Shown: positions 26,566 through 36,522 of the stretch, piece by piece
Numbering within the stretch: the stretch's first letter is position 1
Layout of the letters: the number at the start of each line of letters is the position of its first letter
DNA from: Gammaproteobacteria bacterium
GTDB lineage: Bacteria; Pseudomonadota; Gammaproteobacteria; SZUA-229
Length of the DNA: 64,000 nt
NCBI GenBank assembly: GCA_029881795.1
Contig: JAOULX010000005.1
Coordinates: forward strand, 124,001 to 188,000
Direction: 5' to 3'
The notes under the pieces: model-generated
What the model saw: the letters and a program-made list of their open reading frames with translations, nothing else
What the model was told of the DNA's origin: nothing
The model's database searches: none
Program-made: the position numbers and the translations under genes

Positions 26566-28344
26566 TCAATGCTTATCGACATTTCTCTGTAGCCAGAACT
26601 CAAGCAATGCGAGGTGCCATAACTTGCTGCCTTGCAGACGGGTCAGATAGGATTCTGGCTTCTTCAACAGTTTATCGACATAGGCCGGGTTAAATAAGCC
26701 ACGCTGGCGGGCTCTGTCTCCGCTCAGAATTTCCTGCATAAACGTCAGGAATTCACCGCGCACATATTTTAATGCCGGCACTGGGAAATAACCTTTTTTA
26801 CGATCAATCACTGAGTCAGGAACCAGTCCACGGGCAATCTGTTTGAGCACGTATTTACCGTTATCCCGCAATTTCAGTTCTGGCGGCATCGCAGCTGCCA
26901 GCTCAACCAGCTGATGATCTAAAAATGGTACTCGCGCTTCCAGTCCCCAGGCCATGGTCATGTTATCAACCCGTTTGACCGGGTCATCGACGATTAAGGT
27001 GGTGACATCCATCCGCAGCACTTTGTCCAGATACTCATCGGCATTCGGCTCTGCCAGTAACCGACTGACCAGCTGGGAACTGTAGTCTTCGCCATGAAAA
27101 CGGCTATTCACTGTTTCTAAATACTCGGCATGATCACGGTCGAAATAACGACTGCTGAAACGCTCCAGATCGGTGCCAACCGAATAGTGCATTTCCGGAT
27201 ACCAGAAGTAACCGCCAAACACTTCATCCGCGCCCTGACCACTTTGCACCACTTTTATTTCTTTTGAGACTTGTTCTGATAGTAAATAAAAGGCCACCGC
27301 ATCCTGTCCGACCATCGGCTCAGTCATCGCATCGACCGCTTCTGGCAGGCGACCCAGTACATCCTCGTTTTTCATAAAAAACTTGTGGTGCTCAGTCGCA
27401 AATTTTTCTACTACCGGATCTGAGAATTCAAATTCGTTACCTTTTTCTTCCGGTTGATCTTCAAAACCGACGGTGAATGTTTTTAAATTACCAACTCCCG
27501 CCTCAGCCAGTAAACCGACTAACAGGCTTGAATCCAGCCCGCCAGACAACAACACCCCGACCGGCACATCGGCAATTGTTTTACGTTTTTCAACCGCTGA
27601 TTTGAGGCTCTGGTGGATCGCGTCAATCCATTCCTCATCACTACGAATAATTCCCTGACGACTGGCATTCAGCGTCCAGTAACGCTGTTCACTGCAACTG
27701 CCATCGGCTTTTACAATCATGTAATGCGCTGGCTGCATTTTGCGGATGCCACTGAGTATGGTGCGCGGCGCCGGTATTACCGCATGCAGACTGAGCTGGT
27801 TATGCAGACCAAAACTGTCGATCGAGGTGTCATTATCATCGGCCTGTAATAGCGCCTGAGTGGTGGAAGCAAAACGCACGCGTTTCTGATCAAAACTGTA
27901 ATAGTATGGCTTGATACCCATGCGATCGCGCGCCATGAATAATTGCTGGCGTTTCATATCCCAGATTGCAAAAGCAAACATGCCGTGTAGTCGCTCGACA
28001 CATTTCTCACCCCACTCCGCATAGGCTTTTATGATCACTTCCGTGTCGCCACTGGAGAAGAAGTGGTAACCCTTGTTTTGCAGCTCAGAGCGCAGCTGCG
28101 GGTAGTTATAAATCGTGCCATTAAAGACAATAGTCAGGCTCAGCTCCTGATCCACCATCGGCTGGCTGGCATGCTCGGACAAATCAATAATCGATAAACG
28201 TCGATGCCCCAGCGCCACCGGGCCGTCAGAAAAACTGCCGGCATGATCTGGACCGCGTGGCTCCAGTTTTTCCATCATGCGATGGGTCAGCGCCAGATCT
28301 GGTTTTCTGCCATCAAATCGAAATTCGCCACAAATTCCACACAT
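26566..28344 (-). CDS. asparagine synthase-like amidotransferase, NAGGN type
   Basis: A 592-residue glutamine amidotransferase of the AsnB family. The N-terminal class II glutaminase domain starts with the nucleophile Cys2 (MCGICGEFRFDG) and has RRLSIIDLSEHASQPM and FNGTIYNY. The C-terminal synthetase domain has the PPi loop VGVLLSGGLDSSLLVGLL and QSGQGADEVFGGY. The sequence LSLHAVIPAPRTILSGIRKM and EPMVGQDAVAFYLLSEQVSK is closer to N-acetylglutaminylglutamine (NAGGN) amidotransferases than to true AsnB, as I recall that family. NAGGN is an osmoprotectant dipeptide. The usual partner genes (an acetyltransferase/ligase fusion and a peptidase) are absent here, so the function should be treated as open. 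Confidence 0.85.
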   Translation of the reverse strand: MCGICGEFRFDGRKPDLALTHRMMEKLEPRGPDHAGSFSDGPVALGHRRLSIIDLSEHASQPMVDQELSLTIVFNGTIYNYPQLRSELQNKGYHFFSSGDTEVIIKAYAEWGEKCVERLHGMFAFAIWDMKRQQLFMARDRMGIKPYYYSFDQKRVRFASTTQALLQADDNDTSIDSFGLHNQLSLHAVIPAPRTILSGIRKMQPAHYMIVKADGSCSEQRYWTLNASRQGIIRSDEEWIDAIHQSLKSAVEKRKTIADVPVGVLLSGGLDSSLLVGLLAEAGVGNLKTFTVGFEDQPEEKGNEFEFSDPVVEKFATEHHKFFMKNEDVLGRLPEAVDAMTEPMVGQDAVAFYLLSEQVSKEIKVVQSGQGADEVFGGYFWYPEMHYSVGTDLERFSSRYFDRDHAEYLETVNSRFHGEDYSSQLVSRLLAEPNADEYLDKVLRMDVTTLIVDDPVKRVDNMTMAWGLEARVPFLDHQLVELAAAMPPELKLRDNGKYVLKQIARGLVPDSVIDRKKGYFPVPALKYVRGEFLTFMQEILSGDRARQRGLFNPAYVDKLLKKPESYLTRLQGSKLWHLALLEFWLQRNVDKH

Positions 28345-28542
28345 TTATATACCCGACCCGTTAATTCATTAGTAAATAAGATGATTTTAAACCATATATG
28401 ACCATCTCTTGTTAAATTTATTCCTTTTTCATCTTTTAATTCCCGAGCGTTTATATTAGGGTATACCCCTATTTGTAACATTGGTTACATAAAGAACTTG
28501 ATGCAAGCATATTCAGCTAAGTTGCCTGTTTGAACACACTCA

Positions 28543-29367
28543 ATGAATACGACTATGAAATACTTACTGACACTAATCAGTCTTTCGACATTATTTTTTA
28601 CATCATTTTGCCAAGCAAATATGGTTGAATTTCCTGGCAGACAGCAATTTCCTGACGTTAAAATTTATAGCAAAGCAGATTTAAACAACAACTTTAATAG
28701 CGTACAAATAGTCGATACACGCAGCGCATATGAATTTGAAACAATCCATATCAATCATGCTGTCAACATTCCAGTTTCAAGTAAAGACTTTGTTAAAAAG
28801 CTCAGAGAACTGCGTAAAAGCACCAACAAACCCATTGTCTTCTATTGTAATGGCCGCAGTTGTTTTAAATCTTATAAAGCCTCCAAAACCGCCATGGAGA
28901 ATAACATTAATAATGTTTATGCCTATGATGCCGGCATGTTTGAATGGGCTACCAGCTATCCCGACAAAGCCTCATTACTCGGACACTCACCGCTTAACCC
29001 AAAAGATATCCTGAATAAAAACACACTGAAAGCGCATATGCTATCGCCTAAGAAATTCTCAGAAATGATTTATACAATGGCCGACAAAGCACGTGTACTT
29101 GATATACGTGATTTAACACAACGCTCAAACGGAATCGGTTATTTTGTCGGCATCGAGTACTGGATCAGCCTTAACAATAAAAACAAAGTGCTCGAGTTCA
29201 TACGCAAAGCAGCCAGAGAAAATAAAACATTGTTTATCTACGACGGGGTCGGCAAACAGGTTCGCTGGCTACAATACTCACTGGAAAAAGCAAATATTAA
29301 AAATTATTTCTTTATGGATAAAGGAGCCGATGGTTTTTATGATCAAATTATAAATGTTAAAAATTAG
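28543..29367 (+). CDS. exported double rhodanese-like protein
   Basis: A 274-residue periplasmic protein with signal peptide (LLTLISLSTLFFTSFCQA). The first rhodanese domain (about 35-130) has VDTRSAYEFETIHINHAVNI and the active-site loop FYCNGRSCFKSYKAS with the catalytic Cys. The second (about 160-270) is recognisable by VLDIRDLTQRSNG and FIYDGVGKQVRWLQYSL, where Asp stands in place of the Cys, so it is probably catalytically inactive. The start could be ATG 28543 or 28555. It is monocistronic, with a terminator at 29391-29432. It could move sulfane sulfur in the periplasm; no other sulfur-metabolism gene is adjacent. Confidence 0.85.
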   Translation: MNTTMKYLLTLISLSTLFFTSFCQANMVEFPGRQQFPDVKIYSKADLNNNFNSVQIVDTRSAYEFETIHINHAVNIPVSSKDFVKKLRELRKSTNKPIVFYCNGRSCFKSYKASKTAMENNINNVYAYDAGMFEWATSYPDKASLLGHSPLNPKDILNKNTLKAHMLSPKKFSEMIYTMADKARVLDIRDLTQRSNGIGYFVGIEYWISLNNKNKVLEFIRKAARENKTLFIYDGVGKQVRWLQYSLEKANIKNYFFMDKGADGFYDQIINVKN

Positions 29368-29390
29368 CTGACGAACACATTACAGCCCAA

Positions 29391-29432
29391 AGCCGGGATT
29401 CACGCATGTCTCCTCCAATCCCGGTTCTTTTT
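29391..29432 (+). terminator. rho-independent terminator after rhodanese gene
   Basis: AGCCGGGATT (29391-29400) pairs with AATCCCGGTT (29417-29426), followed by CTTTTTT. Confidence 0.88.
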
Positions 29433-29572
29433 TCTTGCTTTAACTGCTACACATACCTGCCCGCTCTTTGACTTATTTGGTTTTCATTCCATCAGCTGAT
29501 AATTGATAGTTTTTTGTGCAAATACAACTATACTTTCATCAACTTAACCATTTACTCTGATTTCAGTCAAAA

Positions 29573-30202
29573 ATGCGCAAAAAACAAATTATATCCAGCC
29601 TAATAATGGCTGCCTGGTTAATAGCAACAGGTTATGCATTTTGGTGGTTTCAGGCCAGAGACTTACGCCCCTTTGATATGCAGGCGTCTAATATCATTGA
29701 ACAGCAGCTATTAAGCGATTCATTGCAACAGTTACTGTCACCGATCAAACAAAACAGTTCAGAGACCGCTTACCTATTACATTTTTGGCAACCGGGATGC
29801 AGCTGCAATCGCTTTAACCAATCGCATGTTAATCAGATTGCTGCTAAATATAAAAAACAGAACTTTCAACTGGTAACCATTACATCTCCTCACCCTGATT
29901 ACAGTGAGCAACAACTGATTCAGATGGCCGAGGATGAATTTGGATCAAAAGTCATTATTGACCAGCAGGGCCTGTTAACCGGCCCGGCAAGAATCCCGGC
30001 TGCCCCGGCCGCCGCTGTAGTAAACAGCCAAGGTGAACTGGCTTATTTTGGGCCGTATAGCGACAGCACTTTTTGCGGTCTGGGTGGCACCGCATTTGTG
30101 GAAAAAGTCGCCGAACTCATCATTCAGGGCGAAACACCGTCTGTACTTAACACCTTGGTGTTCGGTTGCTTTTGTGACTGGGACATCAAAACAACAACAT
30201 GA
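29573..30202 (+). CDS. membrane-anchored thioredoxin-like protein, DUF6436-like
   Basis: About 209 residues with an N-terminal membrane anchor (SLIMAAWLIATGYAFWWFQA, about 9-28) and a thioredoxin-fold domain outside the membrane. The active-site position reads WQPGCSCNRF, that is, C-S-C in place of the usual C-x-x-C. GPARIPAAPAAAVVNSQGEL includes the cis-Pro region. The C-terminus has FCGLGG and GCFCDW. I assign DUF6436 from memory with moderate certainty. The role is not known; a thiol or copper-related redox function in the periplasm would fit. It is 24 bp upstream of the chemoreceptor gene and probably co-transcribed. Confidence 0.7.
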   Translation: MRKKQIISSLIMAAWLIATGYAFWWFQARDLRPFDMQASNIIEQQLLSDSLQQLLSPIKQNSSETAYLLHFWQPGCSCNRFNQSHVNQIAAKYKKQNFQLVTITSPHPDYSEQQLIQMAEDEFGSKVIIDQQGLLTGPARIPAAPAAAVVNSQGELAYFGPYSDSTFCGLGGTAFVEKVAELIIQGETPSVLNTLVFGCFCDWDIKTTT

Positions 30203-30226
30203 AAATATAAAAATCAGGTAATACAT

Positions 30227-31726
30227 ATGAAACAAGAAAATATTTCATTACAGGGGTTTTATGCTCAGTCCGACAAAATAATGATCGGCCTGCTCTGGGC
30301 GTTATTTATATATAGCCTGGCTTTAGCCGGCTGGAATAATACCTGGACTGAAGCTATTGTGATTGGTTTACCTGCTGCTCTGGTACCTAGCGCGCTTTAT
30401 TTCCTGGTTAAAGGCACGCTGATCACGCGTAGCTCTGTTGCCGCCGCTTTCATGATTTTCTCGGCGCTTACCATCCATCAGGGACACGGCATGATCGAGC
30501 TGCACTTTATCATTTTCGTGTTGCTGGCGTTTCTTTTACAGTACAAAGACTGGATTCCTGTGATTGTCGGCACATTACTCATTGCCGTGCATCACCTGGG
30601 CTTTAATTTTCTGCAGGAATGGGGCTTTGGCGTTTATATATTCCCCGCCAGAACAGGTATTGATCTGGTTCTTATCCACGCTGCTTTCGTTGTGTTTGAA
30701 GCAGCAGTATTGGTTTATCTTAATTTCAAAGGCGGTAAAGAACTTAAAACCTCGATTGAGATTCAGCAAATCGGTTCTCATCTGGCCGTTAAAGACGGCA
30801 TTATCGATCTCTCATACCGTCAGGAAAATGCCGACAGCCAGTTCGCACATGACTTTAATGATTTCATGCTACACACCCATAAAACCCTGATCGAAGTAAT
30901 GGGCGCAGCTTCACAAATTTCCAGCTCAACCGAGGAAATGAATAATACCGCAAACCAGAATCGCAGCCGTACCACTGAACAACAACAACAAATTGAACAG
31001 GTTGCCACTGCGATTAATGAGATGACCGCCACGGTTCAGGAAGTCGCTCAGAATACCGCCTCAGCTGCTGAAGCAGCGGTTAATGCAGACGATGAAGCCA
31101 GTAACGGACAAAACATTGTTAATCAAACACTCAGCGCTATCACCACTTTGGAGAATACCGTTTCCAATGCCACACAGGTGGTCGCCGAACTGGAAAAAGA
31201 TAGCCAGAACATTGGCGCTGTTTTAGATGTTATTAAAAGCATCGCCGAGCAAACCAATCTGCTGGCCCTGAATGCTGCTATCGAAGCCGCGCGTGCCGGT
31301 GAACAGGGCCGCGGCTTTGCGGTCGTCGCTGATGAGGTGCGTACGCTGGCCAGCCGCACCCAGCAATCCACGTCGGAAATTGAAGAAATGATCGCACGGC
31401 TGCAAAGTGGCACCCAGAATGCCGTACAGGCGATGCAGGAAGGTCATAACCAGACCACGCTGACCGTGCAACACACAACTGAAATGAATAAATCGCTGCA
31501 CGCGATAGCCGAAGCGGTTGGCATCATTAAAAATATGAATCAGCAGGTTGCCACTGCCGGTGAAGAACAAAGTGCCGTGGCCAATGAAATTAACCAGAAT
31601 ATTTCTAACATCAGTCACAGCGCTCAGGCTAATTCTGAAGCCGCCGACAGCACCGCTAATGCCTCGAATACACTGAGTGAATTAGGACGGCTGCTTGAAG
31701 AACAGACCCGCTTCTTTAAAGTCTGA
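30227..31726 (+). CDS. methyl-accepting chemotaxis protein, multi-TM sensor
   Basis: A 499-residue chemoreceptor without a periplasmic ligand domain. About six membrane helices (20-185) form the sensor region, containing [11 protein letters not shown] and HHLGF His-rich turns that might bind a metal or haem, or sense a membrane signal. There is no clear HAMP; the signalling domain starts at about 210. Its hairpin tip is identical to that of the receptor at 2386-4266 ([20 protein letters not shown]), and the C-terminus likewise ends in FKV. It follows the thioredoxin-like protein closely, which hints at redox sensing. Confidence 0.92.
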   Translation: MKQENISLQGFYAQSDKIMIGLLWALFIYSLALAGWNNTWTEAIVIGLPAALVPSALYFLVKGTLITRSSVAAAFMIFSALTIHQGHGMIELHFIIFVLLAFLLQYKDWIPVIVGTLLIAVHHLGFNFLQEWGFGVYIFPARTGIDLVLIHAAFVVFEAAVLVYLNFKGGKELKTSIEIQQIGSHLAVKDGIIDLSYRQENADSQFAHDFNDFMLHTHKTLIEVMGAASQISSSTEEMNNTANQNRSRTTEQQQQIEQVATAINEMTATVQEVAQNTASAAEAAVNADDEASNGQNIVNQTLSAITTLENTVSNATQVVAELEKDSQNIGAVLDVIKSIAEQTNLLALNAAIEAARAGEQGRGFAVVADEVRTLASRTQQSTSEIEEMIARLQSGTQNAVQAMQEGHNQTTLTVQHTTEMNKSLHAIAEAVGIIKNMNQQVATAGEEQSAVANEINQNISNISHSAQANSEAADSTANASNTLSELGRLLEEQTRFFKV

Positions 31727-31747
31727 TAACACTCATTAAACTCACTG

Positions 31748-31769
31748 GCTGCCAGCCAAATCTGGCAGC
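31748..31769. terminator. hairpin between convergent genes
   Basis: GCTGCCAG (31748-31755) pairs with CTGGCAGC (31762-31769), between the ends of the chemoreceptor gene and the hydantoinase B gene. A modest T-stretch (GGGTTTTC) follows on the plus strand. Confidence 0.6.
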
Positions 31770-31780
31770 ATGGGTTTTCA

Positions 31781-33328
31781 TCAGTCCACCTGTTTTGCTG
31801 ACCAGCCACCGGCACCGGGCGTTTTGATCAATAAAACATCTCCGCTTTTTACCTTTGCATTTATCTTAGCGCCCACTAACTCACCATTAAGACTGTTTCT
31901 GCCTTTTTTACCGGGCTCTGCATTTATCCCCCATGGCCGATAGCGACGACGTTCGCTGAGCAAGGTAAACTGAGCCGGCTGTAAAAACTCAAGCTCACGA
32001 ATAATACCATCACCACCCTTGCTATCACCATCACCACCCGAGCCACGGCGGATTTCGTAGCGCCGGATTCTCAGCGGATAGCGACTTTCCAATACCTCGA
32101 TCGGCGTGTTCAGTGTGTTCGTCATATGGGTTTGCAACGCACTCAGTCCGCCACCGTGTTTTCCTGCACCCATGCCGCCGCCAATGGTTTCATAGTAATT
32201 CCAGCCAGCCAGCTTATCGTCACCCTCATAACCCATTGCCAGATTATTCATACTGCCGTGGCTGGCGGCCGGGATCTGTTCCGGTATCGCTTGTGCCAAC
32301 GCCCCCATCACCACATCGACAACCCGGCTGCTGGTTTCGACATTGCCAGCTGCCACCGCGGCCGGGTAGCGGGCATTTAATAAACAGCCTTCTGGCACAC
32401 TGAGCTCTATCGGCCGAAAGGTCCCGGCACAGGCCGGGGTATGCGCCGGCATTAAACAACGAAACACATAAAATACCGCCGCCGCAGCCACTGCCACCGG
32501 GCAATTAATATTGCCTTTAACCTGTTTATCGGTACCGTTAAAGTCGGCCACCAGTCGGCCTGATTTAAGGCTAATCCGGCAATGAATCCGGATATCCTGC
32601 TGGCCTTGTCCGTCATCATCCATGTAGTCGCTAAATTGATAATCACCATCGGCTATCTGGCTTAATGCGCAACGGGCTATTTTTTCCGCATAATCGTTCA
32701 GCGCAGCTTCGGCTTGCCGGTATGCCGCCAGCCCCATGCTTTGTATCAGCCCCTGCAGGCGCTGCAGTCCGCGTCGATTGGCGCTGATCTGGGCATTGAA
32801 GTCGCCGTTCGATTCGTCGCTATTTTTAAGCTGTTGTAATAACGCCTGTAAAACGCTCTGCACAATCTGATGATCGACCACCAACTTGGTTGGAGAGATC
32901 ACCACCCCCTCTTCCAGCAAACTCGAAGATATCGGCATAGATCCCGGACTTTCGGCACCAATATCGGCATGATGCGCGCGATTAACCACAAATGCCGCTA
33001 ATTGCTGATCGATAAAAAGCGGCGCAATCAGGCTGACATCCGGTAAATGCGTACCGCCCATATAAGGATCATTCAGCATCACCATATCACCCGGCTGCCA
33101 GTCAATAAGTGCCACCACATCAGCCATCGCGTAAGCCATGCTGCCCATATGTACCGGAATATGCGCGGCCTGAGCCAGTAGTTCACCAGTGCCACTGAAT
33201 ACCGCGCAGGAAAAATCTAACCGGTCTTTAATATTGGGCGAAAAGGCCACGCGCTGTAATACCGCGCCCATTTCATTGCATACCGCGGCTATTCGATTAG
33301 AAAATAAACTGAGTTCGATACTGTTCAT
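31781..33328 (-). CDS. hydantoinase B / oxoprolinase family protein
   Basis: The 515-residue sequence is a full HyuB-type subunit. Members of the family are the B component of ATP-dependent hydantoinases, acetone carboxylases and 5-oxoprolinases. Conserved stretches: [63 protein letters not shown] and [15 protein letters not shown]. The usual partner HyuA (the ATP-binding subunit) is not next to it: the upstream neighbour is a divergent membrane protein and downstream is the chemoreceptor gene. It must work with a HyuA encoded elsewhere, or has another role. The substrate cannot be read from sequence. Confidence 0.88.
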   Translation of the reverse strand: MNSIELSLFSNRIAAVCNEMGAVLQRVAFSPNIKDRLDFSCAVFSGTGELLAQAAHIPVHMGSMAYAMADVVALIDWQPGDMVMLNDPYMGGTHLPDVSLIAPLFIDQQLAAFVVNRAHHADIGAESPGSMPISSSLLEEGVVISPTKLVVDHQIVQSVLQALLQQLKNSDESNGDFNAQISANRRGLQRLQGLIQSMGLAAYRQAEAALNDYAEKIARCALSQIADGDYQFSDYMDDDGQGQQDIRIHCRISLKSGRLVADFNGTDKQVKGNINCPVAVAAAAVFYVFRCLMPAHTPACAGTFRPIELSVPEGCLLNARYPAAVAAGNVETSSRVVDVVMGALAQAIPEQIPAASHGSMNNLAMGYEGDDKLAGWNYYETIGGGMGAGKHGGGLSALQTHMTNTLNTPIEVLESRYPLRIRRYEIRRGSGGDGDSKGGDGIIRELEFLQPAQFTLLSERRRYRPWGINAEPGKKGRNSLNGELVGAKINAKVKSGDVLLIKTPGAGGWSAKQVD

Positions 33329-33493
33329 GAATTTTTTTTGATTAAGTGATTAAGACTTGTTTTTTAATTATAACAGAGCCCGTAGCGAATATTTTTATTG
33401 CCTTAGTGTCATTTCCTGATTGCATTCATCGACAGACTGACCTACCCTAATGTCCGACTAAAAGAATCAACTATTAACCCCTGGGGAACTCAA

Positions 33494-34099
33494 ATGAATC
33501 CATTACTTTCTGTTAAGGGCACTATTATCACAGGTTTCGTGCTGGCTATTATTGCCGCATTCGCACTTGGGAATGGCAGCTTTAGCATCTTAGAGATTGA
33601 AGTTTGGTTACACGCTGTTGCTGGCGTTTTATGGATCGGCTTACTGTATTACTTTAACTTTGTTCAAGTTCCTGGCGTAGGTGCAGCACTGGCTGACTCT
33701 GATGGCCCGGGTCCCGCTGCTATCAACAAGTACATTGCTCCACGTGCATTGTTCTGGTTCCGCTGGGCTGCTGTTGCTACCTGGATTACAGGTCTTGGCG
33801 CACTGGCTAACATACTTGGCCACACTGGTGCGCTAAATGCTTTTCTCTTTAACGGCGACACCAATGTAAAAATCATCGGCCTCGGCGCATGGTTAGGTAC
33901 TATTATGTTATTTAACGTATGGGTACTGATCTGGCCAAACCAGAAGAAAATTCTGGGCCTTGATGGCAAAGAGCACAGTGCAGACGCAATTGCAGCGGCT
34001 AAGAAAACAGCTCTGTTAGCGTCACGTACAAATGCCGTATTATCTATTCCAATGCTGTTATGTATGACGGCATTCGGACATGGCGGTATGCCTTTTTAA
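33494..34099 (+). CDS. PuuD-like (urate oxidase N-terminal domain) membrane protein
   Basis: A 201-residue inner-membrane protein with about five helices and conserved His in membrane segments (EVWLHAVAGVLWIGLLYYFN, FGHGG). I match it to the Urate_ox_N family, the membrane part of the cytochrome-containing urate hydroxylase PuuD. Here the C-terminal cytochrome c domain is missing. Stand-alone members are common in Proteobacteria and often misannotated; their function is uncertain. A GGGGAA ribosome site precedes ATG 33494 and a strong terminator follows. No other purine genes are nearby. Confidence 0.7.
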   Translation: MNPLLSVKGTIITGFVLAIIAAFALGNGSFSILEIEVWLHAVAGVLWIGLLYYFNFVQVPGVGAALADSDGPGPAAINKYIAPRALFWFRWAAVATWITGLGALANILGHTGALNAFLFNGDTNVKIIGLGAWLGTIMLFNVWVLIWPNQKKILGLDGKEHSADAIAAAKKTALLASRTNAVLSIPMLLCMTAFGHGGMPF

Positions 34100-34124
34100 A
34101 CAGCCAATACTTTGTTCTGTTTAT

Positions 34125-34155
34125 AAAAAACGGCGATTTAATCGCCGTTTTTTTT
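34125..34155 (+). terminator. strong rho-independent terminator
   Basis: CGGCGAT (34131-34137) pairs with ATCGCCG (34141-34147), extended by an A-run and an eight-T run on the two sides. It follows the PuuD-like gene by about 30 bp. Confidence 0.92.
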
Positions 34156-34384
34156 GCCTCTCGCTACCACTCCTTGCTCTTCAGCCTGAATCGCATCACC
34201 TTTTAGTACATGATTAATCCATCAGCTGCAGCTTGCCTTATCTCGCTATACAAGTTTGTCAGTATCCGTATGATTTGATAAACACTGTGTCTCAGGTATA
34301 ATGGAATGTTTCTCGGTGGCTTTTGCTGCCGTTTTCGTTTTAGCCAAAATCATTTGATGGCAGTAAAAAACACGGAGCGAGTCA

Positions 34385-35578
34385 ATGACTGGCAATGAAT
34401 ACCTGATGAAAAACTACGCCCCAATGGCTGTATGCTTTGAAAAAGGCGACGGGGCGGTCTTGTGGGATACTAATGGCAAACAATACCTGGATGCACTCTG
34501 TGGTATCGCGGTGACCAGCCTGGGTCATAATCACCCTGCTGTGACTCATGCTATCGCGTCTCAGGCCAGTCAGTTACTGCACACATCCAACCTTTATTCC
34601 ATTGGCCGCCAACAACAATTAGCTGAATTACTTTGTGATAAAGCCGGTATGGACAAAGTTTTCTTTGCCAACTCCGGCGCAGAAGCCAATGAAGCAGCCA
34701 TCAAGCTGGCGCGTTTATTCGGTCATAATAATCAGATTGATAATCCACAGATCATCGTTATGGAACAAAGCTTCCACGGCCGGACTTTAGCCACCCTGTC
34801 TGCTACCGGCAACCGTAAAGTGCAAGCCGGCTTTGAGCCACTGGTTCAGGGTTTTATCAGGGCACCCTATAACGATATTGGTGCGCTTGAAAATATTGCA
34901 AAAAATAACAGCAATATAGCCGCTATTTTACTTGAACCCGTTCAGGGTGAAGGCGGCGTGCATATCCCTGATCCGGATTATCTGCAGCAGATACGTGAGA
35001 TTTGCGACAAAAACAACTGGCTGATGATGCTAGATGAAATTCAAACCGGTATCGGCCGCACCGGAAAGTGGTTTGCTTACCAGCACAGCCCGATTAAACC
35101 AGATGTATTGACCTCGGCCAAAGCACTGGGTAATGGCGTGCCGATTGGTGCTTGTCTGGCTCGAGGCAAGGCAGCTGAGCTGTTCCACCCCGGCAACCAC
35201 GGCTCTACCTTTGGCGGTAATCCACTGGTATGCGCCGCTGCTATTGCGGTCATTGAAAGCATCGAAAATGATCAGTTACTGGCGCGCTGCAGTGCCCTCA
35301 GTGAGTTAATTACGACCCAGCTCCGGGCACAGCTTGAGAACCAGCCTGGTGTTAAAGATATTCGTGCTGCCGGCTTATTAATCGGCATCGAACTGGCCGG
35401 TGATTGCACTGAGCTAGTAGCAAAGGCTCTTGAAAAAGGCCTACTGATCAACGTAACAGCCTCTAATGTAATTCGGCTATTACCTCCTTTTGTTATGACA
35501 GATGAACAGGCTGCACAGCTGGTGTCAGAAACCAGCAGCCTGATTAAAACTTTTTTAAGTCAAAAACAGGCCGCCTGA
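34385..35578 (+). CDS. argD: acetylornithine aminotransferase
   Basis: A PLP enzyme of arginine synthesis that converts N-acetylglutamate semialdehyde to N2-acetylornithine with glutamate as amino donor. The 397 residues carry the class III aminotransferase signatures: [57 protein letters not shown] and the PLP Lys in [20 protein letters not shown]. It is directly upstream of argF (14 bp), forming an argDF pair. The 285 bp before it contain the terminator of the previous gene and presumably the promoter; I could not pick out a clear ARG box. Confidence 0.95.
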   Translation: MTGNEYLMKNYAPMAVCFEKGDGAVLWDTNGKQYLDALCGIAVTSLGHNHPAVTHAIASQASQLLHTSNLYSIGRQQQLAELLCDKAGMDKVFFANSGAEANEAAIKLARLFGHNNQIDNPQIIVMEQSFHGRTLATLSATGNRKVQAGFEPLVQGFIRAPYNDIGALENIAKNNSNIAAILLEPVQGEGGVHIPDPDYLQQIREICDKNNWLMMLDEIQTGIGRTGKWFAYQHSPIKPDVLTSAKALGNGVPIGACLARGKAAELFHPGNHGSTFGGNPLVCAAAIAVIESIENDQLLARCSALSELITTQLRAQLENQPGVKDIRAAGLLIGIELAGDCTELVAKALEKGLLINVTASNVIRLLPPFVMTDEQAAQLVSETSSLIKTFLSQKQAA

Positions 35579-35592
35579 GCGGAATAATAAAA

Positions 35593-36495
35593 ATGACAAC
35601 TAGACACTTTCTAAGTCTGATGGATTTAAGCAGCGATGAATTAAAGCAGTTATTGCATCGCGGTATTGAGCTTAAAAAAATGCAGCATGCGGGCGAAATC
35701 TTTGAGCCTCTTAAAAATAAAGTACTGGCGATGATATTTGATAAATCATCAACTCGCACACGAGTCTCTTTTGAAACCGGCATGGCACAGTTCGGTGGTC
35801 ACGCTGTATTTCTTTCACCACGCGACACCCAGCTTGGACGTGGTGAACCGGTCGAAGATACCGCTCGCGTTATTTCCAGCATGGTCGATGGCATCATGGT
35901 GCGGACTTTTTCTCACGAGTCGGTTGAAACACTGGCAAAATATTCACGCGTACCGGTAATCAATGGACTGACTGATTTCGTTCATCCCTGCCAGTTACTG
36001 GCTGATATGCAGTGCTATATTGAACACAGAGAAACCATTGAAGGCCGTACCGTGACTTATATTGGCGATGGCAATAACATGTGTCACTCCTATATCAATG
36101 CAGCGCGCAGGCTCAACTTTAAACTCAATGTTGCCTGCCCGAAAGGTTATGAGCCTGATCCCGAGCTGGTTAAACTAGCCGGTGATTGTGTCGAAATAAC
36201 CAATGATACTGTTGCTGCCACTGAAAACAGTGATCTGGTAGTAACCGATGTCTGGGCCAGCATGGGGCAGGAGGAAGAGCAACGCATTCGCGAGCAGGCC
36301 TTCGCTGATTTTCAAGTTAATGAAGCACTGATGAAACACGCTCACAAAGACGCGCTCTTTATGCATTGCCTACCCGCTCATCGTGGCGAAGAGGTTTCTG
36401 CTGCGGTAATAGACGGCCCACAAAGCGTTGTCTGGGATGAAGCTGAAAATCGCCTGCATGCCCAGAAAGCCTTACTGGAATTTTTAATGGCATAG
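35593..36495 (+). CDS. argF: ornithine carbamoyltransferase
   Basis: Transfers the carbamoyl group from carbamoyl phosphate to ornithine, giving citrulline. The 300-residue protein has the carbamoyl-phosphate loop [32 protein letters not shown], and the ornithine-binding [13 protein letters not shown] with its Cys. Length and motifs are those of an anabolic OTC. It follows argD closely in the same transcript and is separated from lptD by only about 27 bp, so read-through into the lptD operon is possible. Confidence 0.97.
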   Translation: MTTRHFLSLMDLSSDELKQLLHRGIELKKMQHAGEIFEPLKNKVLAMIFDKSSTRTRVSFETGMAQFGGHAVFLSPRDTQLGRGEPVEDTARVISSMVDGIMVRTFSHESVETLAKYSRVPVINGLTDFVHPCQLLADMQCYIEHRETIEGRTVTYIGDGNNMCHSYINAARRLNFKLNVACPKGYEPDPELVKLAGDCVEITNDTVAATENSDLVVTDVWASMGQEEEQRIREQAFADFQVNEALMKHAHKDALFMHCLPAHRGEEVSAAVIDGPQSVVWDEAENRLHAQKALLEFLMA

Positions 36496-36522
36496 TCTGT
36501 TTGCCTGAGGTAACACCCGTTG

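Noticed and set aside
31223-31618. 131-codon minus-strand frame opposite the chemoreceptor
   Set aside because: Antisense to the conserved signalling domain; no independent evidence.
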